Positions 34,840 to 44,804 of a stretch of DNA of 64,000 nt are shown piece by piece. The stretch's first letter is position 1. Each line of letters starts with the position of its first letter. The notes under the pieces were generated by a model. The model had not been told where the DNA came from. It worked only from the letters and a program-made list of their open reading frames with translations, and searched no databases. This DNA is from Neonectria sp. B-13. Taxonomy: Eukaryota; Ascomycota; Sordariomycetes; Hypocreales; Nectriaceae. The translations under genes were made by a program, and so were the position numbers. The DNA is taken from NCBI GenBank assembly GCA_002682825.1, contig NOKP01000003.1:124001-188000 (forward strand). The letters run 5' to 3'.

Positions 34840-36872
34840 ATGTCTTCTTCATTGTTGCCGGAAACCACTGACGTTATCATCTGCGGATGTGGGCCAACAG
34901 GGGCGATGCTCTCATCTCTCCTGGGTCGGTATTCTATCCCAAACATTGTGCTTGAACGCGACCAGTCGGTAAACAGCGATCCCCGGGGTATTGCCCTTGA
35001 CGAGGATGGCATTCGTCACCTACAAGCGTGCGGAATCTACGATAAGATCTTCAATGATATCGGAGCGTGTTAGTCTAGTTCAATAGCAGCTTACAATTAT
35101 CAAGGCTAATTTCAAACCCATAGGTATGGGCAAGTTCAGGTTCGTGGGTGGCGTCCACCACGACTTGAGCACGAAGCCATTCATGGTCATGAACTATAAT
35201 ACCGTTCGTGGTATTCCCCACATGCAGCCAGTTTCCATTTTAACGTGTCCTATAGACAGAAGGCGGTACCGGGCATCCAGGCTTCATATGCCACAAGCAA
35301 CCGGCTATCGAAAAACACCTACGGTCCAAGATCAGCAGCTATTCTTGCTCAGAATTACGGCTTGGCTCGACGGTTACATCGATCCGCGAAGATCCGGACT
35401 GGGTGTACGTAACCTGCAACGACGCAGCAGGCAAGCAAAAGGAAATACGAGGAAAGTTTCTTGTTGGTGCGGATGGCAAAACCGGCTTCACAAGAAAACA
35501 GTACCTCGAACCTTTAGGAATCAACATGGAAAGCGTATCGCAAACCTCTTATCAGGAAACTTGGGTGGCCTTGAATTGGAAGATCTCGCTCCCCAATCGC
35601 GAGACACATCCTGATTTTTCGCTTTGGGCAAAGGGCTATAACCCCCAACAAATCTATGACGCGTTCTTCCCGTCCGACTTTCGTTTCCTTTGCAATCCGA
35701 AACGGCCAGCGGTGTGCGGCCGATTTGGTCTCCCTGAAGACAGACTCTGGCGATTCGAATTCGTCGTCCTTCCTGGAGAAGATGGCAAGATCATGTCCAG
35801 TCCAGAGATGATCCGCAAGGTTGTCTTCCCATATATTACGCATCCAGGCAGCAGATACGGCATTCGCGATCGGCAGGACATACAATACCCGACTGATTGC
35901 ATTCAAGTTCTACGATCGCGCCCGTTTCAATTCTCAGCTAGGAGCTGCACCAGATGGGCTCGAGAGCGCGTCATACTATGTGGTGATGCAGCTCATGTCT
36001 TCCCACCATTTGGAGGGCAAGGAATTACATCAGGCTTCAGGGACGCCATTTCGCTTTCTTGGAGGCTTGTAATAGCTACTCGTCAGCCCATCTGTACCAG
36101 CGAACCTCCCAATTACAAATTGCTGTTTCAAGGCTGGTATACGGAGCGAAAACAGCAGCTGGACAAGTCTCTCGCTTCAACCATTGAGAATGGTGCTTAT
36201 TTGACCAAGTCCAACCCCATCACCATTTTTGTCCGCGATTGGTATCTCTGGGCACTTCAGTTGGTACCTAGCTGTAAGCATTGGCTGGAGCAAGGGAATC
36301 GCAGGGATGGCATGTTAAAGTATCAGTGGCAGGCTGCAAAGGGAATGGCATTTCTTCCCGAGATGGGAGGGGGCGGGAATTTTCCTCAGGTTTACTGCAT
36401 AAACTTGAGCGATGACGGTACAACCAAAAAGGTGCGATTTACTGACGATGTCATCTTTTCGAGCGAGAAGCGTGGACTTTTCCAGCTTGTCACGTTTCTT
36501 GAGTCTCTACAAGACGCGCAGGCAACTCGACAGGTCCTCTGTTCGGTCGACGAAGCATCCGGCGGGGCTCTACGCGCAGATGAGGTAACATTCATCCTGA
36601 ACGATACAAACCCACATTTGACAGTGAGTCTTCCGGATGGACAGGTCGTATATCGCTTAGCCACCGGAGAGGAGTTCGCAGCAGATGGGGCTATTTGTGC
36701 TGGCCGTCCAAAGCCCTTATACTACGATCCTCAGAGGATGTGGAGAGAGTCAGGACGGAAATCTTTTGTGATTCTGAGGCCGGATCGCTTTGTTTTTGCT
36801 ACGTGTGAAAACGAAACAGATATTCTGGAAGCAGCTCAACGTCTTTCGTTACTAATGCTTGGCAAGGACTGA
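34840..36872 (+). CDS. FAD-dependent phenol-type hydroxylase
   Basis: Three exons (34840-35068, 35124-35203, 35256-36872) give 641 residues. The dinucleotide-binding motif GCGPTG is at 16-21, a DG-type motif VGADGKTGFTRK lies mid-protein, and the second FAD motif GDAAHVFPPFGGQGITSGFRD starts near residue 346. A thioredoxin-like C-terminal domain of about 170 residues follows, as in PheA/MhpA-type class A flavoprotein hydroxylases. These add one oxygen to a phenolic ring using NAD(P)H. An apparent frame change at 35204-35255 is an intron (GTTCGT...TATAG), and with it the protein is continuous. Start chosen at 34840 (TTCACCATGTC). An upstream frame extension starts with TTG. It probably supplies the substrate of the extradiol dioxygenase. 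Confidence 0.92.
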
Positions 36873-37077
36873 GGCAGAATGATAGGAACAATACAATCCT
36901 AAACTATCGATGAACATATTTATAATGCGTTCAGGTTGAGTTCCTTCGTCAGTTTTATCTACATGGTAGCCACTGTGGAGAGTTAGTCACCTAGTCTTAA
37001 TGCATTCTATAGCGGCTGCTACTAATATAATTTGCCCTCTAGTGAGTACATCAAGCGGGTGTTAACCAGTGCAAGGT

Positions 37078-38402
37078 TTATTGCCACAGTAATATAGCCG
37101 TGATCGTTTCGCCTGTTGAAACTTCTTGTATAGCCATTTCCACCTCCCGGACTGCATACTGACGGGTAATGTCTGTGAACGGAAACTTTCCTGCCTGCCA
37201 TGCCTCGATGAGCTTCGGAATAAACTCTCTGGGATAACAATCTCCCATGGCACACCCGCGATAAATCCTGCCGCTGTTAACTGTCTCAAACATGCCGGTC
37301 GATACCTCGGCCGTCAGCTGTTCATAAAACCATTAGCATACATACTCTAGTGAACCAGAGTCGCCACTCACGGATCCGACACTAACCTGAATAACAGTGC
37401 CTTTGTGAGCCGAGGCCTGTAGTAGTGCCTTGACCACCTCGGGGCGGCCGGTGGTGTCGATTGAGCCGTCGATGCCCCTCCCGTCTGTTGCGTCCAGCAG
37501 GGCTTGTTTCAGGTCGTCCACATCCATGCAGTTGATCGTAGTCGTGACACCGTACTTTCTGGCCAGTTCAAGGCGTGTTGAAACTAAGTCAAGAGCAACG
37601 ACAACTGAAGGAGGCGAAGGGATCAGCCGGAGGGCCATGACGGCAGCCAAGCCCACAGCACCCTGCTCCAGCAACACAAACAACCCAATCAGATTGGGGT
37701 TGCAATACGTTCAATATGGCTGTTTTTCGGTTAGAGCCAAATCTACCATCTAAGAAAGGATTCAAAGACTCTCACCGCCTCCGCCTGTCATGATGCCGCA
37801 GCCAAGGGGGGCGACAAGGTCAAGCGGCACGTCGCTGTTTATTTTGACCACATTGGACTCTGCCACGACAGCGTATCTGGCGAAACTGCTCTGCGCAAAG
37901 AAGTGAGATGTCACGAAACCCAAAGGCGACGAATACGCTTTTGAGCCGTCACATCGCCCTGCACCTAAGTTCGCTTTTTCGAAGTCGTAGCAGTACGAAG
38001 ATTCATTTCGTTGAGAGTACTTGCAATCATCGCAGCTGGCGTATGTCAAGATGGCATGATCTCCTGGAGCCGTGTTTGCAACTTTGGCGCCTATCTTGAG
38101 GATAACGCCGGCGCCTGTGACGTTAGTTTAATATTGTTCACTTTATTGTATCATGATCCACGCCCTGTATAGCGCATGGACAGATGTGATTTGGCGAAAG
38201 TAAACGCACCTTCATACCCCAGGATTGCCGGGAACAAATTCGGAATCGAAGACTCCTTCGAGAAATTGAGGTCAGTGTAACAAAGCCCGGTAGCATGCAT
38301 CTCGACCATTACCTCATCATCGCGGGGTTCATCTTCAACGGTGACTTGGGTAAAGGTGAATGGCGAGCCAGGAGCCTCGACAACTAGCGCGTCTGTGAGC
38401 AT
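37078..38402 (-). pseudogene. Zinc alcohol dehydrogenase, frameshifted, His ligand lost
   Basis: Four exons (38210-38402, 37776-38114, 37372-37719, 37078-37317) resemble a medium-chain zinc alcohol dehydrogenase of the aryl/benzyl-alcohol type. The catalytic Cys is in LCYTD, and structural zinc cysteines are in CDDCKYSQRNESSYC. Two defects are visible. The catalytic zinc histidine in the GHE motif is Tyr (ILGYEGAG, codon 38214-38216, CAT-to-TAT type). In exon 3 one extra base (about 37660) shifts the frame inside the Rossmann GAGAVG motif. Exon 3 is 348 nt where 347 is needed for phase. Downstream exons are otherwise clean through VREVEMAIQEVSTGE. A sequencing error could explain the indel but not the His change. 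It would have oxidised an aromatic alcohol or aldehyde precursor. Confidence 0.8.
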
Positions 38403-39057
38403 TGTTGAAGGGACAGTATGTAAGAGATCGATCGATCTTATCGGGAGGAAAGTGAAAATAGCAACGTGGAAAAAAGAGACTGATAATTCACGTCAAATTT
38501 GCCAAGACCGTGTATGGCTGCCTCTTGGTCGGGAGGAAAACAAACGGAGCCGGTGAAAGTGAACCGGGTATTTTGGATACGCCCGTCTTTTCCCCGCCGC
38601 GGCTGAGGTTAGGTGTCGATCGCCTCCCGGTGTTTGGCGAGTGCAGTGCTTAAGTGTAATCTGGTGCTTTTCCTTTTTGTTAGTCTTCTCACAGATGAAA
38701 TGGTCTTCATTGGGGTAGGACTTTCCCAATCAACCTACAGTCGCACAAATCTGTGTAACTGATGCTGGACAATATGCTAAGATATCCTAGAACCACCTTG
38801 CTCCCAAAGGCTTGGTCATGGAGGAGATTCGCTGCTCCAGACTTTGCGCATTAACTGCTTGAAGAAAGTGCCACCCTGATCTAGACCAATGCTGCTTACC
38901 GCAACTGATTTGTCGCGCTCCATACCGTACGTGGGCTCGGGAAGCTGGAGCGTTTGTGTTCAAACAGCATTGGGTCAGGACACTGCATGGTAAAATGTCA
39001 TCGGAATGAGTCTATTTATCTGGTATTCTCTACCTGTTGACCACTGTCACCATCCAC
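38403..39057. other. Intergenic stretch
   Basis: The 655-bp gap contains the promoter of the alcohol dehydrogenase copy and the 3' flank of the TAXI-like gene. No ORF with motif is seen. GC-rich patches near 38570-38630 contain CCGCCGCGG. Confidence 0.45.
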
Positions 39058-40080
39058 TCATACATGCCCAGTCTCTGTGTAATACCGAAGGGCACCTGGA
39101 TGAAGAGGCACAGGGGTCTTGGCCATCTTCTTGGGGTCAAGAGGATAGGTCAAGGGACTCTTCTCGGGACGGAGATGTCGGTACTGGCTCTCGATGGAGC
39201 TTCGAGTTTCGACCAGACACCAGGTGAGCAGATGCGCCACGTCTTCGGGCAGATCGTCTCGCACCAGCACGACAAAGTCGGAAAAGTCAAGGCAGGGCAG
39301 CGGCTCCGCCAGCGACGACCAGAACTTTGCAGGCAGTGGCTCCGAGTGATGCTTGGCGACTCCGGGATTTTCGTCTGCAAAGCGGGACAAAGCCGCAGGC
39401 TCTGCCGGGAGAGGGATGAAGCCTCGAGATTCAACTATATCCTCCCACCAGGGCGTCATGATGGCCTCCTGGAGCAGTGCGTCTGCTTGCCCGCTCACAA
39501 CCAGGGCCACGGCTTGCTCGGGTCGCGTAGCTGTGATGAACCTTGCCCCCGTTGCCTCTATATCTGCTTGGCTGACCCCGTGGGCTTGCATATACGCAAA
39601 TGCGATGTGGCCGATGAAGTTGGTCCCGTCGTTGTGGGAAGTAGCTATGGTGAGAGCAGGCTTCTTCTCACGAAGCTCAGCGAAAGATGTGATTCCATGC
39701 TTAGGATGAATAGCCAGGACCATGCGGTCGTTCTGAGGCAACACGGCCAGAGCACGTAGTGAAGGCATCGGGCCGTGAGGAGCAAAGATGCCCTCGCCCG
39801 TGATAGCCGTGGATATCAGCTGGGCAGGAGTTGCTATGCTCAATTGAATACGCCCTTGAAAGACGCCCGTGACAGCTTCTATGCCCCCGTGTCGGACATT
39901 CCAGATGGCCACCTGACTCTCGGGGCCGGCGCGGTCGCAGAATTGCTGTGTCAGCCAGGAGCAAATGCGATGGAAGTTCGCCATGCCCCAGTCGCCCATG
40001 AAGTTCAGGGTCAGTGAGCGCTCCAGCCGCGGGCCCTGGATGCTCTGCTCATACATCTGGGTGAGGTTTATCATGGCCAT
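39058..40080 (-). CDS. TAXI-family (TRAP-type) solute-receptor-like protein
   Basis: A single uninterrupted exon encodes 340 residues. The fold reads like a periplasmic TAXI solute receptor. It has a GDWGMANFHRICSWL start, LSIATPAQLISTAITGEGIF, then MVLAIHPKHGITSFAELREKKPALTIAT, and SGQADALLQEAIMTPWW with SRGFIPLPAEP. In bacteria these proteins carry a signal peptide and feed TRAP transporters. Here there is no signal peptide and no membrane segment, so it should be cytosolic. The absence of introns, unlike most neighbours, and its bacterial-type family suggest horizontal transfer or a eukaryotic offshoot. It is divergent from a second alcohol dehydrogenase. A role in binding an organic acid or in an enzymatic step is unproved. 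Confidence 0.75.
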   Translation of the reverse strand: MAMINLTQMYEQSIQGPRLERSLTLNFMGDWGMANFHRICSWLTQQFCDRAGPESQVAIWNVRHGGIEAVTGVFQGRIQLSIATPAQLISTAITGEGIFAPHGPMPSLRALAVLPQNDRMVLAIHPKHGITSFAELREKKPALTIATSHNDGTNFIGHIAFAYMQAHGVSQADIEATGARFITATRPEQAVALVVSGQADALLQEAIMTPWWEDIVESRGFIPLPAEPAALSRFADENPGVAKHHSEPLPAKFWSSLAEPLPCLDFSDFVVLVRDDLPEDVAHLLTWCLVETRSSIESQYRHLRPEKSPLTYPLDPKKMAKTPVPLHPGALRYYTETGHV

Positions 40081-40687
40081 CTTTGGTGTTGAGACGTTGA
40101 GCGTAGCTTCTTGTAAAGTTGTTCAGATGTATAAGGTGTGGTAGGGGGTGATGAATTAGGCTGGATACCTCCGAATTGGATGGTTCATGAAAGTGTATGA
40201 CAAGCCAATATCAGTAGTCACAAGGACATCAAAGTATTAGGGCCTATGCGCTACCAGAACCCTCTCGGGTAATAAGTGTACGAAAGGAACCGACTGTACG
40301 GAGACGCTGGCTTGTGATGGGGTATTGAAGGCTCCCCCCGGACCGGTCTGTAGGAGTCGGGACGGCAGCCGACGGTTCCCCGCGATCGGCGAGAACCGAT
40401 CTGAGCATCGGTCTCGGCCTTAAGCCATAATCCGTCTCTAACCACACGAGCACTTAGTCCGTGCTAGGGTGATCACAGGGAGACTCAAAGATGTGTGTGT
40501 AAGTGTATTCACAGACATTTTGAGGACCAAAGTCTCTGCATTTCTCAAAGATAACTACCTACCTCTGCCTACCCCGTCCCCCAAATCAAATTTACAACTC
40601 TCTCTACAAGATCAAACTTTTCTGCAAGAACCAAAGACTTGCGGCCCATCACAACGCCTACCTAACTACCTGTCCAACACCGACGTC
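40081..40687. promoter_or_regulatory. Divergent promoter, TAXI-like / second dehydrogenase
   Basis: The 607-bp gap separates two divergent starts. It contains CGG-type triplets (CCCGGACCGG near 40337, CGATCGG near 40383) that could serve Zn2Cys6 regulators. An in-frame extension of the downstream gene to 40469 is open but unlike its family. Confidence 0.35.
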
Positions 40688-41782
40688 ATGCAAGCACTAC
40701 GCGCGCAAAGCCGCACTTCCGACCTGAAGATGGAGGCCACTGAGGTCCCCAGCCTGGGTCCCTTAGACGTCTTGATCAAGGTGGCCACTGCTGGTATTAC
40801 TCCCGGCATCGTCAAGATGATCCAAGCTGGGAAGAGCCGCATGCCCTCGACAGTCGGGCATGAAGTTGCTGGAACCATTGCAGCCGTCGGCAACGAGCTC
40901 AAGAGCTTGGAGCTGCAAATCGGCGACCGTGTTCGCCTGCATCCCACTCTGGCATGCCGCGAGTGCCACCATTGCGATGCCGGCCAGGAACAAATGTGCG
41001 ACGACGCGGCTCTGATGGGATTCTCGAATTTCTGAAACGAGTCGCCCATGTATGATCGATACCACAACGGAGGCGTTGCTGAGTTCATCCGGGTGCCGCA
41101 CTTCCTAGTCGACAAGCTCCCCGACGAGGTGTCTTTCGAAGTCGCTGCCAAAGTTCACGACATTGCCACCGCCTCGCGGGCCCTGAAACTGGCAGACCTC
41201 AGAAAGGATTCTACCATCGTTCTGACCGCACCCACAGGTGCCATGGGGACTCTCACACTACGCCTGGCAAGCCTCTACTCTATCAAGAGAATCATTCTGG
41301 TTGGTCGTGCCAAGGAGCGTCTGGAAATGATTCAATCTCTCACGCCTATTGAGACAAATATCTTGGTACTTGAGCCATCCCAGGCAGACAAGCCTGAGGT
41401 CGGTAATATAGCCGCCCAACTGAGGTCACTCGCACCCGAAGGAATAGATGCCCTGGTCGACTATCTCCCCTCGGGCAACGCTATAGCCCAGATGATTCCA
41501 GCACTGCGTACTGGAGGTACACTTGTGCACATGGGCGGAAACCCTACCGTGTTGCAGATGCCATTGATGGTTATTATGTTCAATTGCTGGAAGATTACCG
41601 GAGGACGGGCCAATACTAGAGAGGATGTTCTCGAATGCCTTAAGTGGCTCGAAACCAGGCAGCTCCACATAGAAGATCTCATCACTCACAGGTTCGCAAT
41701 CGCAGAGGTCGAAAGAGCCTTGGAGATGTTGAAGTCGAGGAATGAGCCCGCTTGGCTCACCGTCGTCAACATGACCGAGTAG
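40688..41782 (+). pseudogene. Alcohol dehydrogenase/quinone reductase with in-frame TGA
   Basis: A single reading frame without introns encodes about 364 codons of a medium-chain dehydrogenase. The start MQALRAQ at 40688, the GHEVAGTIAAVG zinc motif and structural cysteines CRECHHCDAGQEQMC are intact, as are the nucleotide-binding segment VLTAPTGAMGTLTLRLAS and the end ALEMLKSRNEPAWLTVV. In the same frame, after MGFSNF, there is a TGA at 41033-41035, then the frame resumes with NESPMYDRYHNGGVAEF. No GT-AG pair around it removes the stop while keeping phase. A CGA-to-TGA change would explain it. Options are a nonsense mutation, a base-call error or stop readthrough. If terminated, only 115 residues are made and the coenzyme domain is lost. 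Confidence 0.8.
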
Positions 41783-41914
41783 TTCATGCTCGCTAGTGTC
41801 ACTACTGCTTGCGCAAGTTAAACTAGGATCGCTACAAATTTGATGAATAACCATGTTTCAATACGTTCAAGGCTCGTTGTCGTGTATTGAAGAGCGTTCA
41901 CGGCGAGGGTTCGA

Positions 41915-43036
41915 TCATTCATCACTTTTATTTGCGCGTATGTATTGTGTTTTACAAGCCTCGTATCGAAATGTGTTTGAAGGGCTCCGCATGCATTGAA
42001 ACCAACTAGTTATGTTAATTATCAGAATATCAGATCGAATGCTCTCCCGAAGTGCTGCCACCGACTCAGGCAAGCTGGGCTTGGCCCGCTTCGTCACGTC
42101 CGCCTTCAGCGCCACGTCGTCGGCAACTAGAATGAGAATATGGGAGCTACTCTCCGCACAGATGCTGGTGTACGCACTACCCCTAGGGACACTGACGAAG
42201 TCGCCAGGCTGCAGCTCGATGGTTCCCCGCTGTGTGACCAAAACGCGAGTGCCGTTGACCTGGCAGTGAATGGCGGTTGCCCTCCGGTGGCTACGGTAGG
42301 TGTCACCCTTGGTCTTGTCCAGCTTCACGTTCCCCATCCAGACCTTTGCAGACTTGTACAGCCATTCCACTTCCGAGTCTTTCGCGACAGGACGCTGCAC
42401 AACGAGCTTGCTGCCCGGGTCGGTGGCCTCTTGCAGGCCACCATGAAGAAGCAGGTCCTCATCCACGTGTGAGACGGCAATATCGCACCCAGCAGCCCCA
42501 AGACACTCGGTCATCATCTCGATGGCCGAGGGATTCGGGCTCCAACCATCAAAAGGCACCTCCTTGGCCTGGGCCTCCCCAACAGCTTGCCCTGCGTCCG
42601 TGACAGGGGCATGGATGTAGACCAAGAGGTGCACCTCCTTGCGACCGTAGTTGTCGTGCGCAATTCCCACGGGGATGCGAGAGAAATCACCGGGCCTCAA
42701 TTCGACGGTGCCCAACTCAGTCATGAGGGTACGGTCGCCGTCGACCTGATAGGAGATCTCGTCGACATCGGCGTTGCGGTGATAGAAAGGCTGACGGTTG
42801 TCCATTTGCTGCCACTCGAGACGAAAACAACCACCCGCGTAGATGTCACGGGGAGGCGCAAACTTAGCAGGCTTCCAGTGCTGGGAGAAATGTGTGGCGT
42901 GAAGAAGTTCGTGGTCCCGCCACATTTTCATTGCAGACGGCGGTGGCGTCGTCAGGAGGAGGTCCTCGCTCCTTTGAATCCGGACGATGTGCTCATTGTC
43001 CGGCAGGGCGTCAATGATGTGCGTCACCTGGCTCAT
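41915..43036 (-). CDS. Bicupin protein
   Basis: One exon encodes 373 residues with two cupin-type beta-barrel modules. The first (about 80-140) has HRNADVDEISYQVDG with His86 and Glu93, and ELRPGDFSRIPVGIAH with His127, a credible metal site. The second (about 245-310) keeps GTIELQPGDFVSVPRGSAY but lacks matching histidines. The N-terminal 60 residues and the layout recall homogentisate/gentisate-type dioxygenases, but the similarity is loose and the substrate is unknown. The last 30 residues (after ALRESIRSD) look unlike the rest and might be read-through of a lost splice site. It is divergent from the class II aldolase gene (283 bp apart), so the two may work in one step series. Confidence 0.72.
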   Translation of the reverse strand: MSQVTHIIDALPDNEHIVRIQRSEDLLLTTPPPSAMKMWRDHELLHATHFSQHWKPAKFAPPRDIYAGGCFRLEWQQMDNRQPFYHRNADVDEISYQVDGDRTLMTELGTVELRPGDFSRIPVGIAHDNYGRKEVHLLVYIHAPVTDAGQAVGEAQAKEVPFDGWSPNPSAIEMMTECLGAAGCDIAVSHVDEDLLLHGGLQEATDPGSKLVVQRPVAKDSEVEWLYKSAKVWMGNVKLDKTKGDTYRSHRRATAIHCQVNGTRVLVTQRGTIELQPGDFVSVPRGSAYTSICAESSSHILILVADDVALKADVTKRAKPSLPESVAALRESIRSDILIINITSWFQCMRSPSNTFRYEACKTQYIRANKSDE

Positions 43037-43318
43037 GATGACGGGATGATTCTGATGGTTGATGTCTGCGTTTTCGTGGACCGTGGATGTGTTTCTCTTG
43101 AGGTTGGTCAGTGGTGACGATCAAATGTCGAAGACCTGATATATAAGCTTGGTGAGCAGTCTCGGAGGTTCCCGTGGCCATGTGTCCCCTGCTCTCGGCC
43201 ATCTGACTGACCCGACGCTTCCCCGGTGTGGCCCAGCCCTTCAAGAACCTGTGACTTGTGAACAAGGCGATGAAGGGGCGAGCCATCTCACAGCTTAGCA
43301 TCACAGCTCAACTGCAAA
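43037..43318. promoter_or_regulatory. Divergent promoter, bicupin / class II aldolase
   Basis: The compact 282-bp gap between two divergent ATG codons must hold both promoters. I see no clear TATA box or repeated operator. Confidence 0.4.
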
Positions 43319-44131
43319 ATGCCTTCAACAATGGGTTCAAAGGACGAAATGGACGCTGCCCTCAGGCTTCTACATCGCAAACTCATCGACGCATCTCATA
43401 TTCTTCATTATCACAATGTCCTCGACGCCTTCGGCCACGTATCGTTCCGCCATCCTTTCCACCAAGACGTCTTCATCATGCCCTACTCTACCGCACCTGG
43501 GACTGTCTCCTCGACAGATGATCTCGTCGCCTATGCCGTTGAAGACGCGTCACCAGTTGTACCCACCACTTCCGCCGGTTATGTCGAGAGAGCGATACAC
43601 TCGGAAGTGTACAAACGTCATCCTCACGCTCAGGCAGTGGTGCACAGCCATTCCGAGGATGTGGTTTCTTACACCATCTCCGGAGTGCCGTTGAGAGCAT
43701 GTTACCACATGGCCGCGTTCCTCGGCGCCGGCGGGGCTCCTGTGTTCGACGTGGCGGATCATCTGCAACCAGAGGACGCACCAGATATGCTTGTCCGCAA
43801 CACAGACCTGGGCGCCGCACTGGCGGCATACTTTGACGACGGAAGCGTCGTGGCTCTCATGCGTGGGCATGGTTTCACGACCATCGCCGGTAGCATCGAG
43901 TTGGCCGTGCTGCAGGCCGTGTACACCAAAAAGAACGCCATGATATCCACGGCTGCCATTTCCATGCGGGCCGCTACGGGCTTGTGTGTGCCAGGCTCGC
44001 CTGGACTACGTTATCTTAGTGACCGGGAAGCAGTAGCAGCAGCCGAGGCCATCACGCGGTCGGTTCAGCGGCCATGGGAGTTGTGGGTCAAGGAGGTCAG
44101 GACATGTAGTTTGTACACTAATTCGGCATAG
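43319..44131 (+). CDS. Class II aldolase/adducin family protein
   Basis: One exon gives 270 residues. The family zinc histidines are visible as VVHSHSED (His109, His111) and MRGHGFTTIAG (His184), with FGHVSFRHP before them. Relatives either cleave sugar phosphates or decarboxylate hydroxy-aromatic acids (dihydroxyphthalate or hydroxybenzoate-type decarboxylases also use this fold). Given the ring-catabolism neighbours, decarboxylation is the more attractive guess, but the sequence does not decide. There is no signal peptide. A second in-frame ATG at 43331 (MGSKDEMD) could be the true start. It is intact, unlike several neighbours. Confidence 0.82.
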   Translation: MPSTMGSKDEMDAALRLLHRKLIDASHILHYHNVLDAFGHVSFRHPFHQDVFIMPYSTAPGTVSSTDDLVAYAVEDASPVVPTTSAGYVERAIHSEVYKRHPHAQAVVHSHSEDVVSYTISGVPLRACYHMAAFLGAGGAPVFDVADHLQPEDAPDMLVRNTDLGAALAAYFDDGSVVALMRGHGFTTIAGSIELAVLQAVYTKKNAMISTAAISMRAATGLCVPGSPGLRYLSDREAVAAAEAITRSVQRPWELWVKEVRTCSLYTNSA

Positions 44132-44804
44132 GACGATACGTAAACAGACACTCTTGATGTTCCTTCCTAAGCCTGCGCGCCGAGATTCTCCTTTGCGTTA
44201 CTCAGGTGAACTGCTCGCACTCAGCAAGCTGTCGCTTCAAATGTGCAAGGAACGGCCATCTCGGCTTTCGCGACTACGAGTATGCCGGGATTCGAGGTTC
44301 GAGGTACCTCCTGGACTTTGATTCGCGTCCCGACGGACAACGAGCAAAAGTCCGGCCGGGTAAGTGTCGGGCCAGGCCGCCTTCTTGCACACACTCTAGA
44401 ATCGCTTCACTCCAAGGAGATGATATGCACCCATACTCTGTCCTTGGCAGTGGATGATTGGAGATTCACTGGGACCAGCAGTGTAGCACCCGGGCGGCAC
44501 AGCAACGGTCACTCTACCTCAAGCCCTAAAGCCCAATGATCAGATGCACACAGGGCCAAGCTCGCCTAGCAAGATAAAATATGGTTTAGAAGGCTTGAAG
44601 GCAAGTACCGGTGCTGTGGTGCCTTTCTTATCCTAGCAGGACCTGTAAAGTTGTGGATCTCTTGACCACCATTTGCCAATTTGCCATACAAGACAAGATT
44701 GAACATGGCTCCCCATCCACCGGCCCAATACTGTACTGTTGGCGCTAAGCACGACTGTATATTTCATCAGACTAACTTCCGATCAATCGATTCATTAATT
44801 CATC
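44132..44804. other. Intergenic stretch
   Basis: The 673-bp gap holds the 3' flank of the aldolase gene and the 5' region of the dienelactone hydrolase copy. Overlapping short frames at 44206-44539 have no motif. Confidence 0.45.

Noticed and set aside
35204..35255. Apparent frameshift in the FAD hydroxylase
   Set aside because: A GTTCGT...TATAG intron joins NYNT to TEGGTGHPGF in phase and restores a continuous protein, so the gene is intact.
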